Positions 7,415 to 16,970 of a stretch of 48,265 nt of DNA are shown here, piece by piece. The stretch's first letter is position 1; every line of letters begins with the position of its first letter. Position numbers and translations under genes: made by a program. Source of the DNA: Sphingobacteriales bacterium (lineage in GTDB: Bacteria; Bacteroidota; Bacteroidia; Sphingobacteriales; Sphingobacteriaceae); assembly GCA_028288165.1 (NCBI GenBank), contig JAQBOG010000030.1, forward strand, positions 1 to 48,265, read 5' to 3'. Under the pieces are notes generated by a model. The model was given only the letters and a program-made list of their open reading frames with translations, had not been told where the DNA came from and did not search any database.

Positions 7415-10400
7415 ATGCAAAAAAATCAAGAAGCCGCGACGGCTTTTGGAAACAATCTATTGTTTCAATTTTCTCGCAGAACCAATTCCCGTTATACATT
7501 AACAGTTTTGGTTCTGTTTCTAATTCAGCTTGCGGCAAACGCACAAAATCAACCGGTAGTAAATTCTATATTGAAAGGCAAAGTAATTAATGCTAAATCT
7601 AAAGAAGCATTAATAGGCGTATCGGTACAAATTAAAGGTGTTACCAACGGAACGTCTACAAACGAAAGAGGCGAGTTTAGCCTCTATACTGGTCAGACAC
7701 TCCCTTTTACCATAATCGTAAGCTATATTGGCTTTGAAAAGCAAGAGATTGTTGCTGCAGGGAGCCCGATAGAGGTTCAGTTAATTGAGACTTCAAATAA
7801 ATTAAATGATGTAGTAATCGTGGGCTATGGTGCGCAACGAAAAAGCGATCTTACCGGCTCTGTATCATCTATCCCTGCTGAATTAAAAAATCAGCCTGTT
7901 TCTTCTCCCGACAGACTTATTCAGGGCGCTGTCGCTGGTGCGCAAGTTACTCAGTCCAGCGGTCAACCAGGTGGTGGAGTTTCTATCCGGGTACGTGGAG
8001 GTACTTCTATTAATGCGGGTAATGAACCTTTATATGTTATTGATGGTTTTCCTGTGTATAATGGAGATGCATCAGTGGACGCCGGGGTAACAAACGGACC
8101 GGCTATCAATCCGCTTTCAGGTCTTAATCCCAGCGATATTGAGTCAATTGATGTGCTGAAAGATGCTTCTGCTACCGCTATATATGGTTCACGTGGGGCT
8201 AACGGAGTGATTTTAATTACCACTAAACGAGGTGTAAAAGGTCGCTTTAACATTGATTACAACGCTTATTATGGTAATCAGCAGGTAGCGAAACAGATTG
8301 GTGTATTGAACGCTACTGAATGGGGATCTTTAAAAAATGATGCCTTAAAAGATGCGGGAAAAGCTCCGTTTTATACCGATGCAGAACTCGCTCAGCTAGG
8401 GGAAGGAACCAATTGGCAGGCGGCTGCATTTCGGGAGGCTTCCATGCAAAATCATGGACTATCTATTTCGTCTGGAACCGAGAAAACACGAATATTACTT
8501 TCTGGAAATTATTTCAAGCAGAATGGAGTGGTCACCAATACCGGTTTCACGAGGTATTCAGGCAAACTAAATATTGATCATGAAGTTAGTAACAGGTTCA
8601 AGATTGGAGCTAATTTGAATGGAAGCATAACCGAAGCTGTTGTTGCCCCTAGCGGTATTGTGCCTAATATCCTTGCTATGGTACCAGTATTAGGAGTACG
8701 GGATGCCAATGGAAATTTCACTGCGAACAGTAGCTTCGGCTCGACTGTAGCGAATCCTATTGCTACACTAAGTTTGCAAACCAATGCAACTAATACTACC
8801 AGGTTTCTCTTAAACAGTTTCGCAGAATATAAACTTATTGAAGGTTTAACTGCCAAAGTATCTCTCGGAAGTGATATTATTAACAATAAACAAAACAGGT
8901 ATCTTCCATCCACTCTTTATGAAAGTTTACCAGGCGGAAATGCCTCCATTGGCTCACTTTCTACCCTAAATTGGTTAAATGAGAATACGCTAAACTACAA
9001 GAAAATATTAGATGAGAAACACACATTTGATGTGCTTATTGGAAACACACAACAGAAGTCGCAAACGCAAACTTTTACGGCAGGTGCATCCAATTTCGTT
9101 AGCGATGCCTTCACCTATAATAACATCGGATCGGGAACAATATTAAGTACCCCAACTTCTTACAATATCGATTGGACTCTTCAATCTTTTCTTGCCAGGC
9201 TTAATTACGGTTATGATAACAGGTATCTCTTTACTCTGACGGCCCGGGCCGACGGATCTTCAAGGTTCGGTAAAAACCATAAATGGGGAACTTTTCCTTC
9301 TGCGGCTTTTTCATGGAAAGTTTCAAATGAGAAATTCCTAGCAAACAGTAAGCAGATTAGTTCATTGAAGCTTCGTGCCAGTGCAGGAGTTACCGGGAAT
9401 CAGGAGATTGATCCTTACAAATCACTCTCCAGACTTTTGAGCTATCAATATAGTTTTGCAAACACATTAGTGAATGGTTTGGCTACAGGTAGTTTTGCAA
9501 ATCCGGACCTGACCTGGGAAAAAACATCTCAATACAACCTTGGTATTGATCTGGAACTTTTCTCAAGTAGAATTCAACTGACATCAGACGTTTACTTTAA
9601 GAAAACTTCTGATCTTTTATTGGAAGTACCAGTCCCTTTTTCATCGAGTTTGACAAGTGCATTTCAAAATTTGGGTATTGTTGAAAACAAGGGATTTGAA
9701 CTAGGCGTAAAGACCTTGAATTTAACCGGTGGATTTGAATGGACAAGTAACTTTTTATTTTCAACGAACCGGAATAAGATATTAAGCTTAGGTGGTGCAC
9801 CTTATTTCTTTGTAACTGATCCTGCAAGTCCTACCACATTGCCAACCCAAATTATTAAAGTAGGAGAGTCCGTTGGAGCATTTTATATGTATGAAACAGA
9901 TGGTGTAGATCCTGCTACGGGATTGCAAAAATACAAAGATCTGAATGGCGATAATCTTATCACGCAAGATGCAGACCGAAAGATTGTTGGCAGTTCGCAA
10001 CCAAAGTTCATCGCAAGCTTAACAAACAACTTTAAGTATAAAAACTTTGATCTCTCTGTTTTTTTAAACAGTTCTTATGGAAATAAGATCTTCAACTGGA
10101 CGCGGGCAAATCTGGAACTAGGAACAGGTTACACTGGCGCAGTGGCAACATTGTTGAACCGCTGGACACCAACAAACACCATTACCGATGTTCACAAGGC
10201 CATTGAAAATCCAGCTGTGACCATATCCGACCGTTTTGTTGAAGATGCCTCTTTCATCAGGCTAAAAAACCTGTCATTAGGCTATTCACTACCGACAAGG
10301 ATCGCTTCAAAGGCCAAATTTAAGGCTGCCCGAATTTTTGTCACCGGCACGAATCTGATAACCTGGACTAACTATACCGGTTATGATCCGGAAGTAAATA

Positions 10401-10492
10401 CCAATGGTCAGAATTCAATTAGTTCTGGAATGGACCGGGGAGCATATCCCAATGCAAAATCAATCCTCGCGGGAATCAGTTTAACGCTGTAA
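7415..10492 (+). CDS. SusC/RagA-family TonB-linked outer-membrane transporter
   Basis: 1025 residues. Cytoplasmic and signal segments extend to about residue 43 (A-N-A-Q). A carboxypeptidase-regulatory-like domain spans about 50-125. Then come the SusC hallmark V-V-I-V-G-Y-G-A-Q-R-K and the plug ending D-V-L-K-D-A-S-A-T-A-I-Y-G-S-R-G-A-N-G-V-I-L, followed by a barrel of about 770 residues. SusC proteins form the channel of a pedal-bin complex with the lipoprotein SusD, driven by TonB. The SusD partner follows after 27 bases. The 40-residue N-terminal stretch before the signal core is long but has no good internal start. The cargo is unknown; a sulfated compound is inferred from the adjacent arylsulfatase. 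Confidence 0.93.
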   Translation: MQKNQEAATAFGNNLLFQFSRRTNSRYTLTVLVLFLIQLAANAQNQPVVNSILKGKVINAKSKEALIGVSVQIKGVTNGTSTNERGEFSLYTGQTLPFTIIVSYIGFEKQEIVAAGSPIEVQLIETSNKLNDVVIVGYGAQRKSDLTGSVSSIPAELKNQPVSSPDRLIQGAVAGAQVTQSSGQPGGGVSIRVRGGTSINAGNEPLYVIDGFPVYNGDASVDAGVTNGPAINPLSGLNPSDIESIDVLKDASATAIYGSRGANGVILITTKRGVKGRFNIDYNAYYGNQQVAKQIGVLNATEWGSLKNDALKDAGKAPFYTDAELAQLGEGTNWQAAAFREASMQNHGLSISSGTEKTRILLSGNYFKQNGVVTNTGFTRYSGKLNIDHEVSNRFKIGANLNGSITEAVVAPSGIVPNILAMVPVLGVRDANGNFTANSSFGSTVANPIATLSLQTNATNTTRFLLNSFAEYKLIEGLTAKVSLGSDIINNKQNRYLPSTLYESLPGGNASIGSLSTLNWLNENTLNYKKILDEKHTFDVLIGNTQQKSQTQTFTAGASNFVSDAFTYNNIGSGTILSTPTSYNIDWTLQSFLARLNYGYDNRYLFTLTARADGSSRFGKNHKWGTFPSAAFSWKVSNEKFLANSKQISSLKLRASAGVTGNQEIDPYKSLSRLLSYQYSFANTLVNGLATGSFANPDLTWEKTSQYNLGIDLELFSSRIQLTSDVYFKKTSDLLLEVPVPFSSSLTSAFQNLGIVENKGFELGVKTLNLTGGFEWTSNFLFSTNRNKILSLGGAPYFFVTDPASPTTLPTQIIKVGESVGAFYMYETDGVDPATGLQKYKDLNGDNLITQDADRKIVGSSQPKFIASLTNNFKYKNFDLSVFLNSSYGNKIFNWTRANLELGTGYTGAVATLLNRWTPTNTITDVHKAIENPAVTISDRFVEDASFIRLKNLSLGYSLPTRIASKAKFKAARIFVTGTNLITWTNYTGYDPEVNTNGQNSISSGMDRGAYPNAKSILAGISLTL

Positions 10493-10519
10493 CTCATCTT
10501 AAAATTTAAATTGATTACT

Positions 10520-12040
10520 ATGAAACCTATATATTTTATTTTAGCTGTAATACTAGGCTCGTTGTCATCTTGTGCAAAGCTTGATGAGAGTCCGAAATCT
10601 TTCCTCACCCCTGATCAGTTTTATAAAACTTCTGGAGATGCTGTTTCGGCAGTCAATGCCATCTATTACCCATTGGTTGATAACAGTACAGGAGCACAAC
10701 CTATTTACAACCGATTATTTTATACCGGCCTGGATTTCCTGACCGATGATTTGGATGCAGGGCCGGGCTCTCCAAATGGAGAGGTAAGAGCACTTGCTAA
10801 ATTAACACATGCTTCTACAAATCTGCGCATACAGCAGATCTGGACCGAGCATTACGAGGGTATCAATAAAGCCAACATTGCTCTCGAAAGAATTCCTGCA
10901 ATTCCAATGGATGAAAAGTTAAAAAACCGATTGTTAGGAGAAGCTAGTTTTCTAAGAGCTTTCTATTATTTTAATTTAGTTCGTTTGTACGGAGATGTTC
11001 CACTATTACTAGCTGACCAAACTAAATTGAGCATAGAGGAGCTTAAAGTACCCAGGACACCAGCGGAAGAGGTTTATTCACAAATAATTAAAGACCTTAC
11101 ACAAGCAGCACAGTTGTTCAAAAACGGATCAACAGGAGAAGCTGGCAGGGCGACTGAAGGTGCTGCCGTTGCCTTGCTTTCTAAGGTATATCTTACCAAA
11201 AGAGATTGGGCCAATTCGGTAAAATATTCGACCCAGGTGATTGATGGACCTTATGGATACGGCCTTTTCGATAATTACTCACAAGTGTTTCTTCCAGCTT
11301 TCAAAAATGGCAGAGAACATATTTTTTCTGCTCAGATAAAGGGGAGTACCATAAGTACCGGACATTTGATCACTCCTAGTGACATCCGTTCCGGAGTACC
11401 CGGTTTAAAAGGATCTTATGGAAATCAGCTGGCTTTCTACCCGGAAGGCACTGACAAATACTTTAGTCTTTACAAACTGTATTCTAACAAAGATAAAAGA
11501 AAGCGAGTGTCCTTTGTGACTAATTATATCAGCCCAACTAATGGTCAAAAATATGCCACGTTGAATGCTCCGGGTGATTCTGTTCCTTTTATAAACAAAA
11601 ACTGGGATCCTAATTATGCAGCAACCGGTCAATCCGACGCAAATATGAACGTTCTCCGTTTCGCTGAAGTTTTATTGATTCATGCGGAAGCAGAAAATGA
11701 ATTGAACGGCCCTACCGCGAATGCTTATACATCAATTAATAAAATAAGAAAAAGAGCTGGATTAGACAACCTGACATTAGGCCTTACCAGGGATCAATTT
11801 CGCGATTCGGTTTATCTTGACAGGCGGCTGGAGCTAGTGGCAGAATGCCACAGATACTTTGATCTTATCCGTGAAACGGGGACTGAAGTTACCGGAGTAG
11901 GCCCCGATGGCAAAGGCATTCTTATTAAGAATTTGAAAAAAGTAGGAAAAAATAATGTTGCTGCTAAACATTACTTGTATCCCATTCCTCAAGGTGAATT
12001 AGATCGAAATCCGAAGCTGACACAAAACTCTGGCTGGTAA
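10520..12040 (+). CDS. SusD/RagB-family surface lipoprotein
   Basis: About 506 residues from the ATG at 10520; a TTG three codons earlier is less likely. The signal peptide ends in the lipobox L-S-S-C near residue 18, giving a lipid-anchored protein. Features of the SusD fold are F-L-T-P-D-Q-F-Y near the start, helical TPR-like segments with L-L-G-E-A-S-F-L-R-A-F-Y-Y-F-N-L-V-R-L-Y-G-D-V-P at about residues 135-160, and the C-terminal R-R-L-E-L-V-A-E-C-H-R-Y-F-D-L-I-R and Y-P-I-P. The family caps SusC and captures substrate at the cell surface. It lies in one operon with SusC. The sulfatase follows 144 bases later. Confidence 0.92.
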   Translation: MKPIYFILAVILGSLSSCAKLDESPKSFLTPDQFYKTSGDAVSAVNAIYYPLVDNSTGAQPIYNRLFYTGLDFLTDDLDAGPGSPNGEVRALAKLTHASTNLRIQQIWTEHYEGINKANIALERIPAIPMDEKLKNRLLGEASFLRAFYYFNLVRLYGDVPLLLADQTKLSIEELKVPRTPAEEVYSQIIKDLTQAAQLFKNGSTGEAGRATEGAAVALLSKVYLTKRDWANSVKYSTQVIDGPYGYGLFDNYSQVFLPAFKNGREHIFSAQIKGSTISTGHLITPSDIRSGVPGLKGSYGNQLAFYPEGTDKYFSLYKLYSNKDKRKRVSFVTNYISPTNGQKYATLNAPGDSVPFINKNWDPNYAATGQSDANMNVLRFAEVLLIHAEAENELNGPTANAYTSINKIRKRAGLDNLTLGLTRDQFRDSVYLDRRLELVAECHRYFDLIRETGTEVTGVGPDGKGILIKNLKKVGKNNVAAKHYLYPIPQGELDRNPKLTQNSGW

Positions 12041-12184
12041 TAATTACTATAGATTTTGATTGGAAGGTCGTTTTCTTTCCAAAAAATCCTTCTGGAGTCA
12101 AATAAGGCTATCGGTGCAACAATACAACAATATGGGTACTGTACTCAATTTCATAAATGCTGATTAATAATATAGAAAACTCAA

Positions 12185-14500
12185 ATGAATAAGTTAAACT
12201 TAAAAAAAGGAGGTGTGTTTCTTTTAACCTCCTCCTTAATGCTGAGTGCTTATGGGCAACAACCCAAAACACTAACATCTGATGATGGATTTAAGGGAAA
12301 GATAGGCAGAACTGTTGCCGAATCCCAAGAGTTTCATCCCGAAAGAAAGAAAGCTCCCAAAGGAGCACCTAACGTAATCGTATTTCTAATCGACGATGCT
12401 GGCTATGGTACCTCGAGTGCATTTGGAGGCTTAATGCAAACTCCGATATTAGATAGTTTGGCCAATAACGGATTGCGTTACACTAATTTTCATTCTACAG
12501 GCGTTTGCTCTCCAACCCGTGCAGCTCTTTTAACAGGCCGAAATCACCATTCGGTACATATGGGGACATTGAATTATAGTTCAAGTGGTTTTCCTGGTTA
12601 TGATGCAATTATGCCGGGAGATAAGGCTACCATTGCCGAAGTTCTGCATGAAAATAATTACAATAGCTTTGCAGTGGGCAAGTACCATGTGGCTCCGCTT
12701 GATGAAATTACAGCAAACGGGCCTTTTGACAGATGGGCTGTAGGCCGTGGTTTCGACCATTTTTATGGTTTTCAATTAGGTCACACTGATCAATACCATC
12801 CTAATTTGTATGAGGATACAAAAGTAATCGATATTGAACCCAACAAAAAACATTTAACAACTTTGTTGGCTGATAAAGCAATTAGCTATATCTCCAATCA
12901 AAAGTCTATTGAGCCCGAAAAACCATTCTTCCTTTATTTTGCTACAGGAGCTATTCATGCACCGCATCAGGTAGATAAAAAATGGAGCGACTTGTATAAG
13001 GGTAAGTTTGACAAAGGCTGGGACTGGTATCGCGAAGAAGTATTTGCCCGCCAAAAAAGACTTGGGGTTATTCCTGCTAATGCTGTATTGCCAGAGCGTG
13101 ATCCAACTGTAAAAGCATGGAACAGCTTATCCCCTGAACAGAAAAAAGTATACGCCCGTTTTATGGAAGTATATGCCGGTTTCTTAAGCCATGCTGATTA
13201 TGAATTTGGTCGGATTGTAAATTATGTGAAAGAGATAGGACAAGCAGACAATACGGTAATTCTTGTTAGTATAGGTGATAACGGATCAAGCCATAGTCCT
13301 CAAAACGGAAGTTTCAATGGTTACATAAGCAGTTTAGATGAAGACAAACAGATTGCTGAACTGTATAAAAACATTGATAAAATTGGAACTGAACATTCGT
13401 TCGAGGATGCTCCTTCAGGATGGACTCAAGCAACTAATACACCGTTCCGTTTATGGAAAGCTGATCCAAACAGTGAAGGTGCAACACACCAGCCGCTGAT
13501 TGTGTATTACCCTAACGGAGGATTTAAAAAAGGCGAGATTCACAACCAATATGGTCACGTGATTGATCTGGCACCAACCATTTACGAACTTACAGGAGCA
13601 AAAGTACCTGAAGTGATAAAAGGTTATAAACAGAAGCCAATTGAGGGTACAAGTTTAGTCTATTCGTTTAAAAATGCTGATGCTCCAAGCCGTCACACCC
13701 TTCAATATTACGAACTATTTGGTAAAAGAGCTATTGTAAAAGATAACTGGAAAGCTTCAGTTTTTCACAAGTCCGGAACAGACTTTTCTAAAGACGTATG
13801 GGAATTGTATAATCTAAATGACGATTTTAATGAACGCATAAATCTTGCTTTAAAATTCCCTGGAAAAGTAAAAGAGTTGCAAGAGGTATTTGATGCCGAA
13901 GCGATCAAATACAATGTGTTTCCATTAAATGACAATGCATTAGGACACAGTGCCGGTGGAAGAGAACGCAGCCCGTTCGAATTGAAGAACAAAGTAGTTC
14001 TTTATCCGGGAATTGATCAGTTTTTAACTTACAGCGGACCACAATTTCAAAATGATCCATTTACTATTACCGCGGATATTGAGCTGAAGTCAAAGGAAGA
14101 CAAGGGTGTTATCTTTGCAACAGGTTCTGAATTTGACGGCCTCAGCTTGTTTATTAAGGATGGGAAGTTTATTGTGGCTCATAACACAGGTAGTATTATA
14201 AAACATCTTGAATCAGCTATTCCAGTATCTGTTGGAAAAAGCAAACTAAAATTCGAGTTGAACTATATCGCTCCTGCAAAAGGCAATAATGACAAGAATG
14301 CTCCAGCCGGAACAGAGGCGATCTATATCAATGACCAGAAGGTGGCCGAAAGAAATATCACAGTCGCCGAAGGTAAAATAGCAGTCTATAAAGATGGCAT
14401 TGATGTTGGTGCAGATCGTAATTCGCCAGTGTCTGATAGATATACTGTTCCATTCAATTTCTCCGGGAAATTGAATAATGTTATTATAGAATATAAATAG
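12185..14500 (+). CDS. Secreted arylsulfatase, AtsA-like (type I, formylglycine)
   Basis: 771 residues with a signal peptide at about 1-25 (ending A-Y-G-Q-Q). The alkaline-phosphatase-like sulfatase fold shows metal-binding D70-D71 (V-F-L-I-D-D-A-G-Y-G) and active-site V-C108-S-P-T-R112-A-A-L-L-T-G-R, where C108 must become formylglycine. It also has a second metal site G-D365-N366-G. The segment N-F-H-S-T-G-V-C-S-P-T-R ... G-R-N-H-H-S-V resembles Pseudomonas AtsA, whose family acts on aryl and alkyl sulfates. Residues from about 615 onward form an extra beta-rich domain that AtsA lacks but longer relatives have. The FGE at 3099 is the likely activator. The gene ends 30 bases before a strong terminator. 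Confidence 0.92.
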   Translation: MNKLNLKKGGVFLLTSSLMLSAYGQQPKTLTSDDGFKGKIGRTVAESQEFHPERKKAPKGAPNVIVFLIDDAGYGTSSAFGGLMQTPILDSLANNGLRYTNFHSTGVCSPTRAALLTGRNHHSVHMGTLNYSSSGFPGYDAIMPGDKATIAEVLHENNYNSFAVGKYHVAPLDEITANGPFDRWAVGRGFDHFYGFQLGHTDQYHPNLYEDTKVIDIEPNKKHLTTLLADKAISYISNQKSIEPEKPFFLYFATGAIHAPHQVDKKWSDLYKGKFDKGWDWYREEVFARQKRLGVIPANAVLPERDPTVKAWNSLSPEQKKVYARFMEVYAGFLSHADYEFGRIVNYVKEIGQADNTVILVSIGDNGSSHSPQNGSFNGYISSLDEDKQIAELYKNIDKIGTEHSFEDAPSGWTQATNTPFRLWKADPNSEGATHQPLIVYYPNGGFKKGEIHNQYGHVIDLAPTIYELTGAKVPEVIKGYKQKPIEGTSLVYSFKNADAPSRHTLQYYELFGKRAIVKDNWKASVFHKSGTDFSKDVWELYNLNDDFNERINLALKFPGKVKELQEVFDAEAIKYNVFPLNDNALGHSAGGRERSPFELKNKVVLYPGIDQFLTYSGPQFQNDPFTITADIELKSKEDKGVIFATGSEFDGLSLFIKDGKFIVAHNTGSIIKHLESAIPVSVGKSKLKFELNYIAPAKGNNDKNAPAGTEAIYINDQKVAERNITVAEGKIAVYKDGIDVGADRNSPVSDRYTVPFNFSGKLNNVIIEYK

Positions 14501-14530
14501 AATTAATATTTTAAATAGGATTAATATAAA

Positions 14531-14567
14531 GAAGGCGATCAGGTTTTAGACTTGATCGCCTTCTTTT
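14531..14567 (+). terminator. Rho-independent terminator of the sulfatase unit
   Basis: A 13-base stem, GAAGGCGATCAGG against CTTGATCGCCTTC (one imperfect pair), closes a short loop and is followed by TTTTGTTTT. It begins 30 bases after the sulfatase stop. Confidence 0.85.
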
Positions 14568-15153
14568 GTTTTAATGTGTGTTCAGTCACCAATAAATAAA
14601 TCCTCCCTCAAGTACGCCTGGATGTTCAACCACTATTTGATGCCTAAATGTTTGTTCGGCAATTATAAATTTATTGAATTAGGCGTCTATGATAAAGTTA
14701 ACATAGGTAACTATTATGGAAAACAATTTTCGTGCTATAAAGCGGCATACTTTATAATAATAGGCCACCTTCAAATTTTGTTAACCAGAATCGTATCATC
14801 ACTAACATAAACACTGAATTATCAGGATAAACGGATTAAAAGTTTTATAATAAATTAAAAAAGTGATTAGAAAAGCAGGTTTCGTTGTTTCATTGCTTAC
14901 ACCAGTCCAGCCATACATTCCAAATCCTCGCTTGCCACCCCGTTAAAACCACCACACACTCCGGGTTTTCCATTTCTGTCTGGTTTAATATCGGAATGAC
15001 TTGTCCCTGCAAGGTTTAAAATAAATAAAGTTTTGGACGAAACTCTTGCAAAAATGATTTATTTTAAAGTATTTATCTTGTCTGAAGCCAGATTTTTAAC
15101 CTTAATAATAATCTTTTTCTATTTTTATTGCGATTTCTAAATTATAAGGCTTC
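14568..15153. other. Intergenic region holding a dispersed repeat
   Basis: No supported gene. A 78-codon plus-strand frame (14574-14810) lacks any domain, signal or plausible composition. The second half contains the dispersed repeat described separately. Confidence 0.45.
14869..15003 (+). repeat. Dispersed repeat, copy A
   Basis: About 135 bases that align, in inverted orientation, with 33654-33790. Shared blocks include CCGGGTTTTCCAT, CAAATCCTC, TGTTTCAT and AAAAGCA, in the same order and spacing with scattered substitutions. It is GC-richer than its surroundings. No open frame is conserved in both copies. The identity of the element is unknown. Confidence 0.7.
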
Positions 15154-15909
15154 ATGTTTGGTTTGTTTCAAGGTTTAGGTGAATATTATTATGTAATATT
15201 TATTCTTCAGGGTATATGCATTTTCCATGCTATTCGCAATAATAATCAGAGTAAGTGGATCTGGATTATTATGTTTTTACCGATTATAGGCTGCGCCATC
15301 TACGCCTTTACCGAGATTTTTCAAAAACGACAAGTAAATTCTATTCAAGCAGGTGTTGTAAAACTGGTAAACCCGGGATCAAAAATTAAACACCTTGAAC
15401 GCAAATTTCAGTTTACCGATACCTTTGCCAACCGGGTAGCACTTGCTGATGCGTACTTGGAAAAAGGCTTACATGAAAAAGCATTAGCACTTTATGAACC
15501 TGCTTTAAGTGGTTTATTCGAAAGTAATGAACACGTGGTGCAGCAGCTTATTGAGGTATATTTTAAGTTAAACCGCTTTGACGATGTGATTAGGATTGCA
15601 CCCAAAATTTCCCGAAATATAAACTTCCCCAAAAGTAAATCAAACTTACTTTATGCCCTTGCACTTGAAAAATCAGATGGGATTGATTTGGCAGAAAAAG
15701 AATTTAAGGCGATGAATCATCGTTTTTCTAATTACGAAGCCCGGTATAATTATGGCCAGTTTTTGATCCGTACCAATAGAGAAGCCGAAGCGCTAAAGCT
15801 TTACACCACCATTTCCGAAGAGGCAGAACACATGAACCGAAAAGAGAAAGGCGAGTCGAAAATTTGGATTGATAAGGTGATTGGTAGTTGCAAAAAACTT
15901 TCTGCCTAA
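15154..15909 (+). CDS. Membrane-anchored tetratricopeptide-repeat protein
   Basis: 251 residues. Two hydrophobic helices at about 11-30 and 37-57, the second being W-I-W-I-I-M-F-L-P-I-I-G-C, resemble the short PLDc_N-type membrane module. From about residue 85 there are helical repeats with TPR residues (A-L-A-D-A-Y-L-E-K-G-L-H-E-K-A-L-A-L-Y, then repeats to about 230). The TPR part probably faces the cytoplasm and binds a partner protein. Neighbours give no functional clue: a repeat lies upstream and the YCII cluster 250 bases downstream. The exact role is unknown. Confidence 0.7.
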   Translation: MFGLFQGLGEYYYVIFILQGICIFHAIRNNNQSKWIWIIMFLPIIGCAIYAFTEIFQKRQVNSIQAGVVKLVNPGSKIKHLERKFQFTDTFANRVALADAYLEKGLHEKALALYEPALSGLFESNEHVVQQLIEVYFKLNRFDDVIRIAPKISRNINFPKSKSNLLYALALEKSDGIDLAEKEFKAMNHRFSNYEARYNYGQFLIRTNREAEALKLYTTISEEAEHMNRKEKGESKIWIDKVIGSCKKLSA

Positions 15910-16159
15910 GGAATGCCAGAAAACTAGCAGTAAACCAAGGCTAGTAATTAGGTGTATTGAATATCTGTTTAATTTTCTTAATGCGTAATGATGAATTCAA
16001 GAACTTAAAGAATAACTCATCAAGGGTTAAAAACGAGTTACAATTCCATATTCTGCAGTAATCAACAACCCTGAAAATAAGGCTAAAATATATTTCAGTT
16101 TTTGTCCAATTCTAAAAACTCAATTGTTCTTCTTATTTAACAATTTAAAACCTGAAAAA

Positions 16160-16504
16160 ATGAAAGAGTATTTATTATTACTTCGTGGCGGTAAACCAGC
16201 AGCAAGTAAAACGGAAGAAGAAAATAAAGCAGAAATGCAAGATTGGGGAATTTACATGGGCAACCTTGCTAAAAATGGACAATTGGCTGGCGGTTTACCG
16301 TTGGTTTCTGTTGGTGCCGTTGTATCATCAGCCGGAACTACAAACGAAGCGGTAACATCTGCCACAGAAGGGATTGTTGGCGGTTATTTAATTATAAAAG
16401 CCGACAGTTTTGAACAGGCTATTGAAGCTGCAAGGGCTTGTCCGCATATAGCGAACGAGGGAAATATTGAGGTAAGAGAAATTGCACCAATGCCTGCCAT
16501 GTAA
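16160..16504 (+). CDS. YCII-related (DGPF-type) domain protein
   Basis: About 114 residues from the ATG at 16160; the frame also runs from a TTG at 16124, but the ATG gives the family-typical start M-K-E-Y-L-L-L-L-R-G-G. The fold is a small dimeric alpha/beta barrel of the YCII superfamily. Visible features are the initial beta strand, a central variable loop and V-G-G-Y-L-I-I-K-A-D-S-F-E-Q-A-I-E-A-A, then I-E-V-R-E-I. The enzymatic role is not established for the family. It is followed by a paralogue 28 bases later and an ECF sigma factor, the known ECF42 arrangement in which such genes are likely targets of the sigma factor. Confidence 0.85.
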   Translation: MKEYLLLLRGGKPAASKTEEENKAEMQDWGIYMGNLAKNGQLAGGLPLVSVGAVVSSAGTTNEAVTSATEGIVGGYLIIKADSFEQAIEAARACPHIANEGNIEVREIAPMPAM

Positions 16505-16532
16505 TTAATTAGTAACAGTAAAATTTTAAGCA

Positions 16533-16913
16533 ATGAAAGAATTCATGATGATTTTCAGAAATGAAAAAATGGAAGGTAGCGAACAGCCATCGGCCGAGCA
16601 AATGCAAGCAGTAATGAACGAATGGCAAAACTGGATAGGTAATATTGCAGCCCAAGGAAATTACAGCGGCACAAACCGTTTGCATTCTGAAGGTAAAACA
16701 TTAAAACCGAACAATGTAAGCCTTGATGGCCCATATGCTGAAGTTAAAGAAATGGTGGGTGGTTACTTGATGGTAAAAGCGAATAGCTTGGACGAAGCAG
16801 TAGAAATGGCAAAATCTTGTCCGAACCTGATGTATGGCGGAAGTGTTGAGGTGAGAAGTGTAATGACTATTGACGCAGATGCAACTTCTGCTACGTTTTT
16901 AGGAGAAAAATGA
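16533..16913 (+). CDS. YCII-related domain protein with DGPY motif
   Basis: 126 residues, paralogous to its upstream neighbour and likely co-transcribed. M-K-E-F-M-M-I-F-R at the N-terminus, D-G-P-Y-A-E-V-K-E-M-V-G-G-Y-L-M-V-K-A in the middle (the DGPF signature, with Y for F) and V-E-V-R-S-V near the end identify the family. The upstream paralogue has lost the DGP triplet, so only this copy is canonical. A perfect terminator starts 12 bases after its stop, separating the pair from the sigma-factor gene. Confidence 0.9.
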   Translation: MKEFMMIFRNEKMEGSEQPSAEQMQAVMNEWQNWIGNIAAQGNYSGTNRLHSEGKTLKPNNVSLDGPYAEVKEMVGGYLMVKANSLDEAVEMAKSCPNLMYGGSVEVRSVMTIDADATSATFLGEK

Positions 16914-16925
16914 TTAGTTTAAATG

Positions 16926-16967
16926 ATCGTCTTTGCAACAAATGTTTTTTGCAAAGACGATTTTTTT
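16926..16967 (+). terminator. Terminator between the YCII pair and the sigma factor
   Basis: ATCGTCTTTGC (16926-16936) pairs perfectly with GCAAAGACGAT (16951-16961) around a 14-base loop and is followed by six T. It overlaps the beginning of a frame that opens at the ATG 16923, so that ATG is unlikely to be the real sigma-factor start. Confidence 0.85.
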
Positions 16968-16970
16968 CTG

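Noticed and set aside
7963..8913. Long minus-strand frames inside the SusC gene (96 and 111 codons)
   Set aside because: They are shadows of the conserved SusC coding strand and show no domain of their own.
14574..14810. 78-codon frame just after the sulfatase terminator
   Set aside because: It starts within a few bases of the T-tract, has no signal, domain or start context, and has a cysteine/tyrosine-rich composition typical of random AT-rich DNA.
16923..16970. N-terminal extension of the sigma factor
   Set aside because: These codons are the terminator hairpin and T-run; family proteins begin at the equivalent of the ATG 16971.
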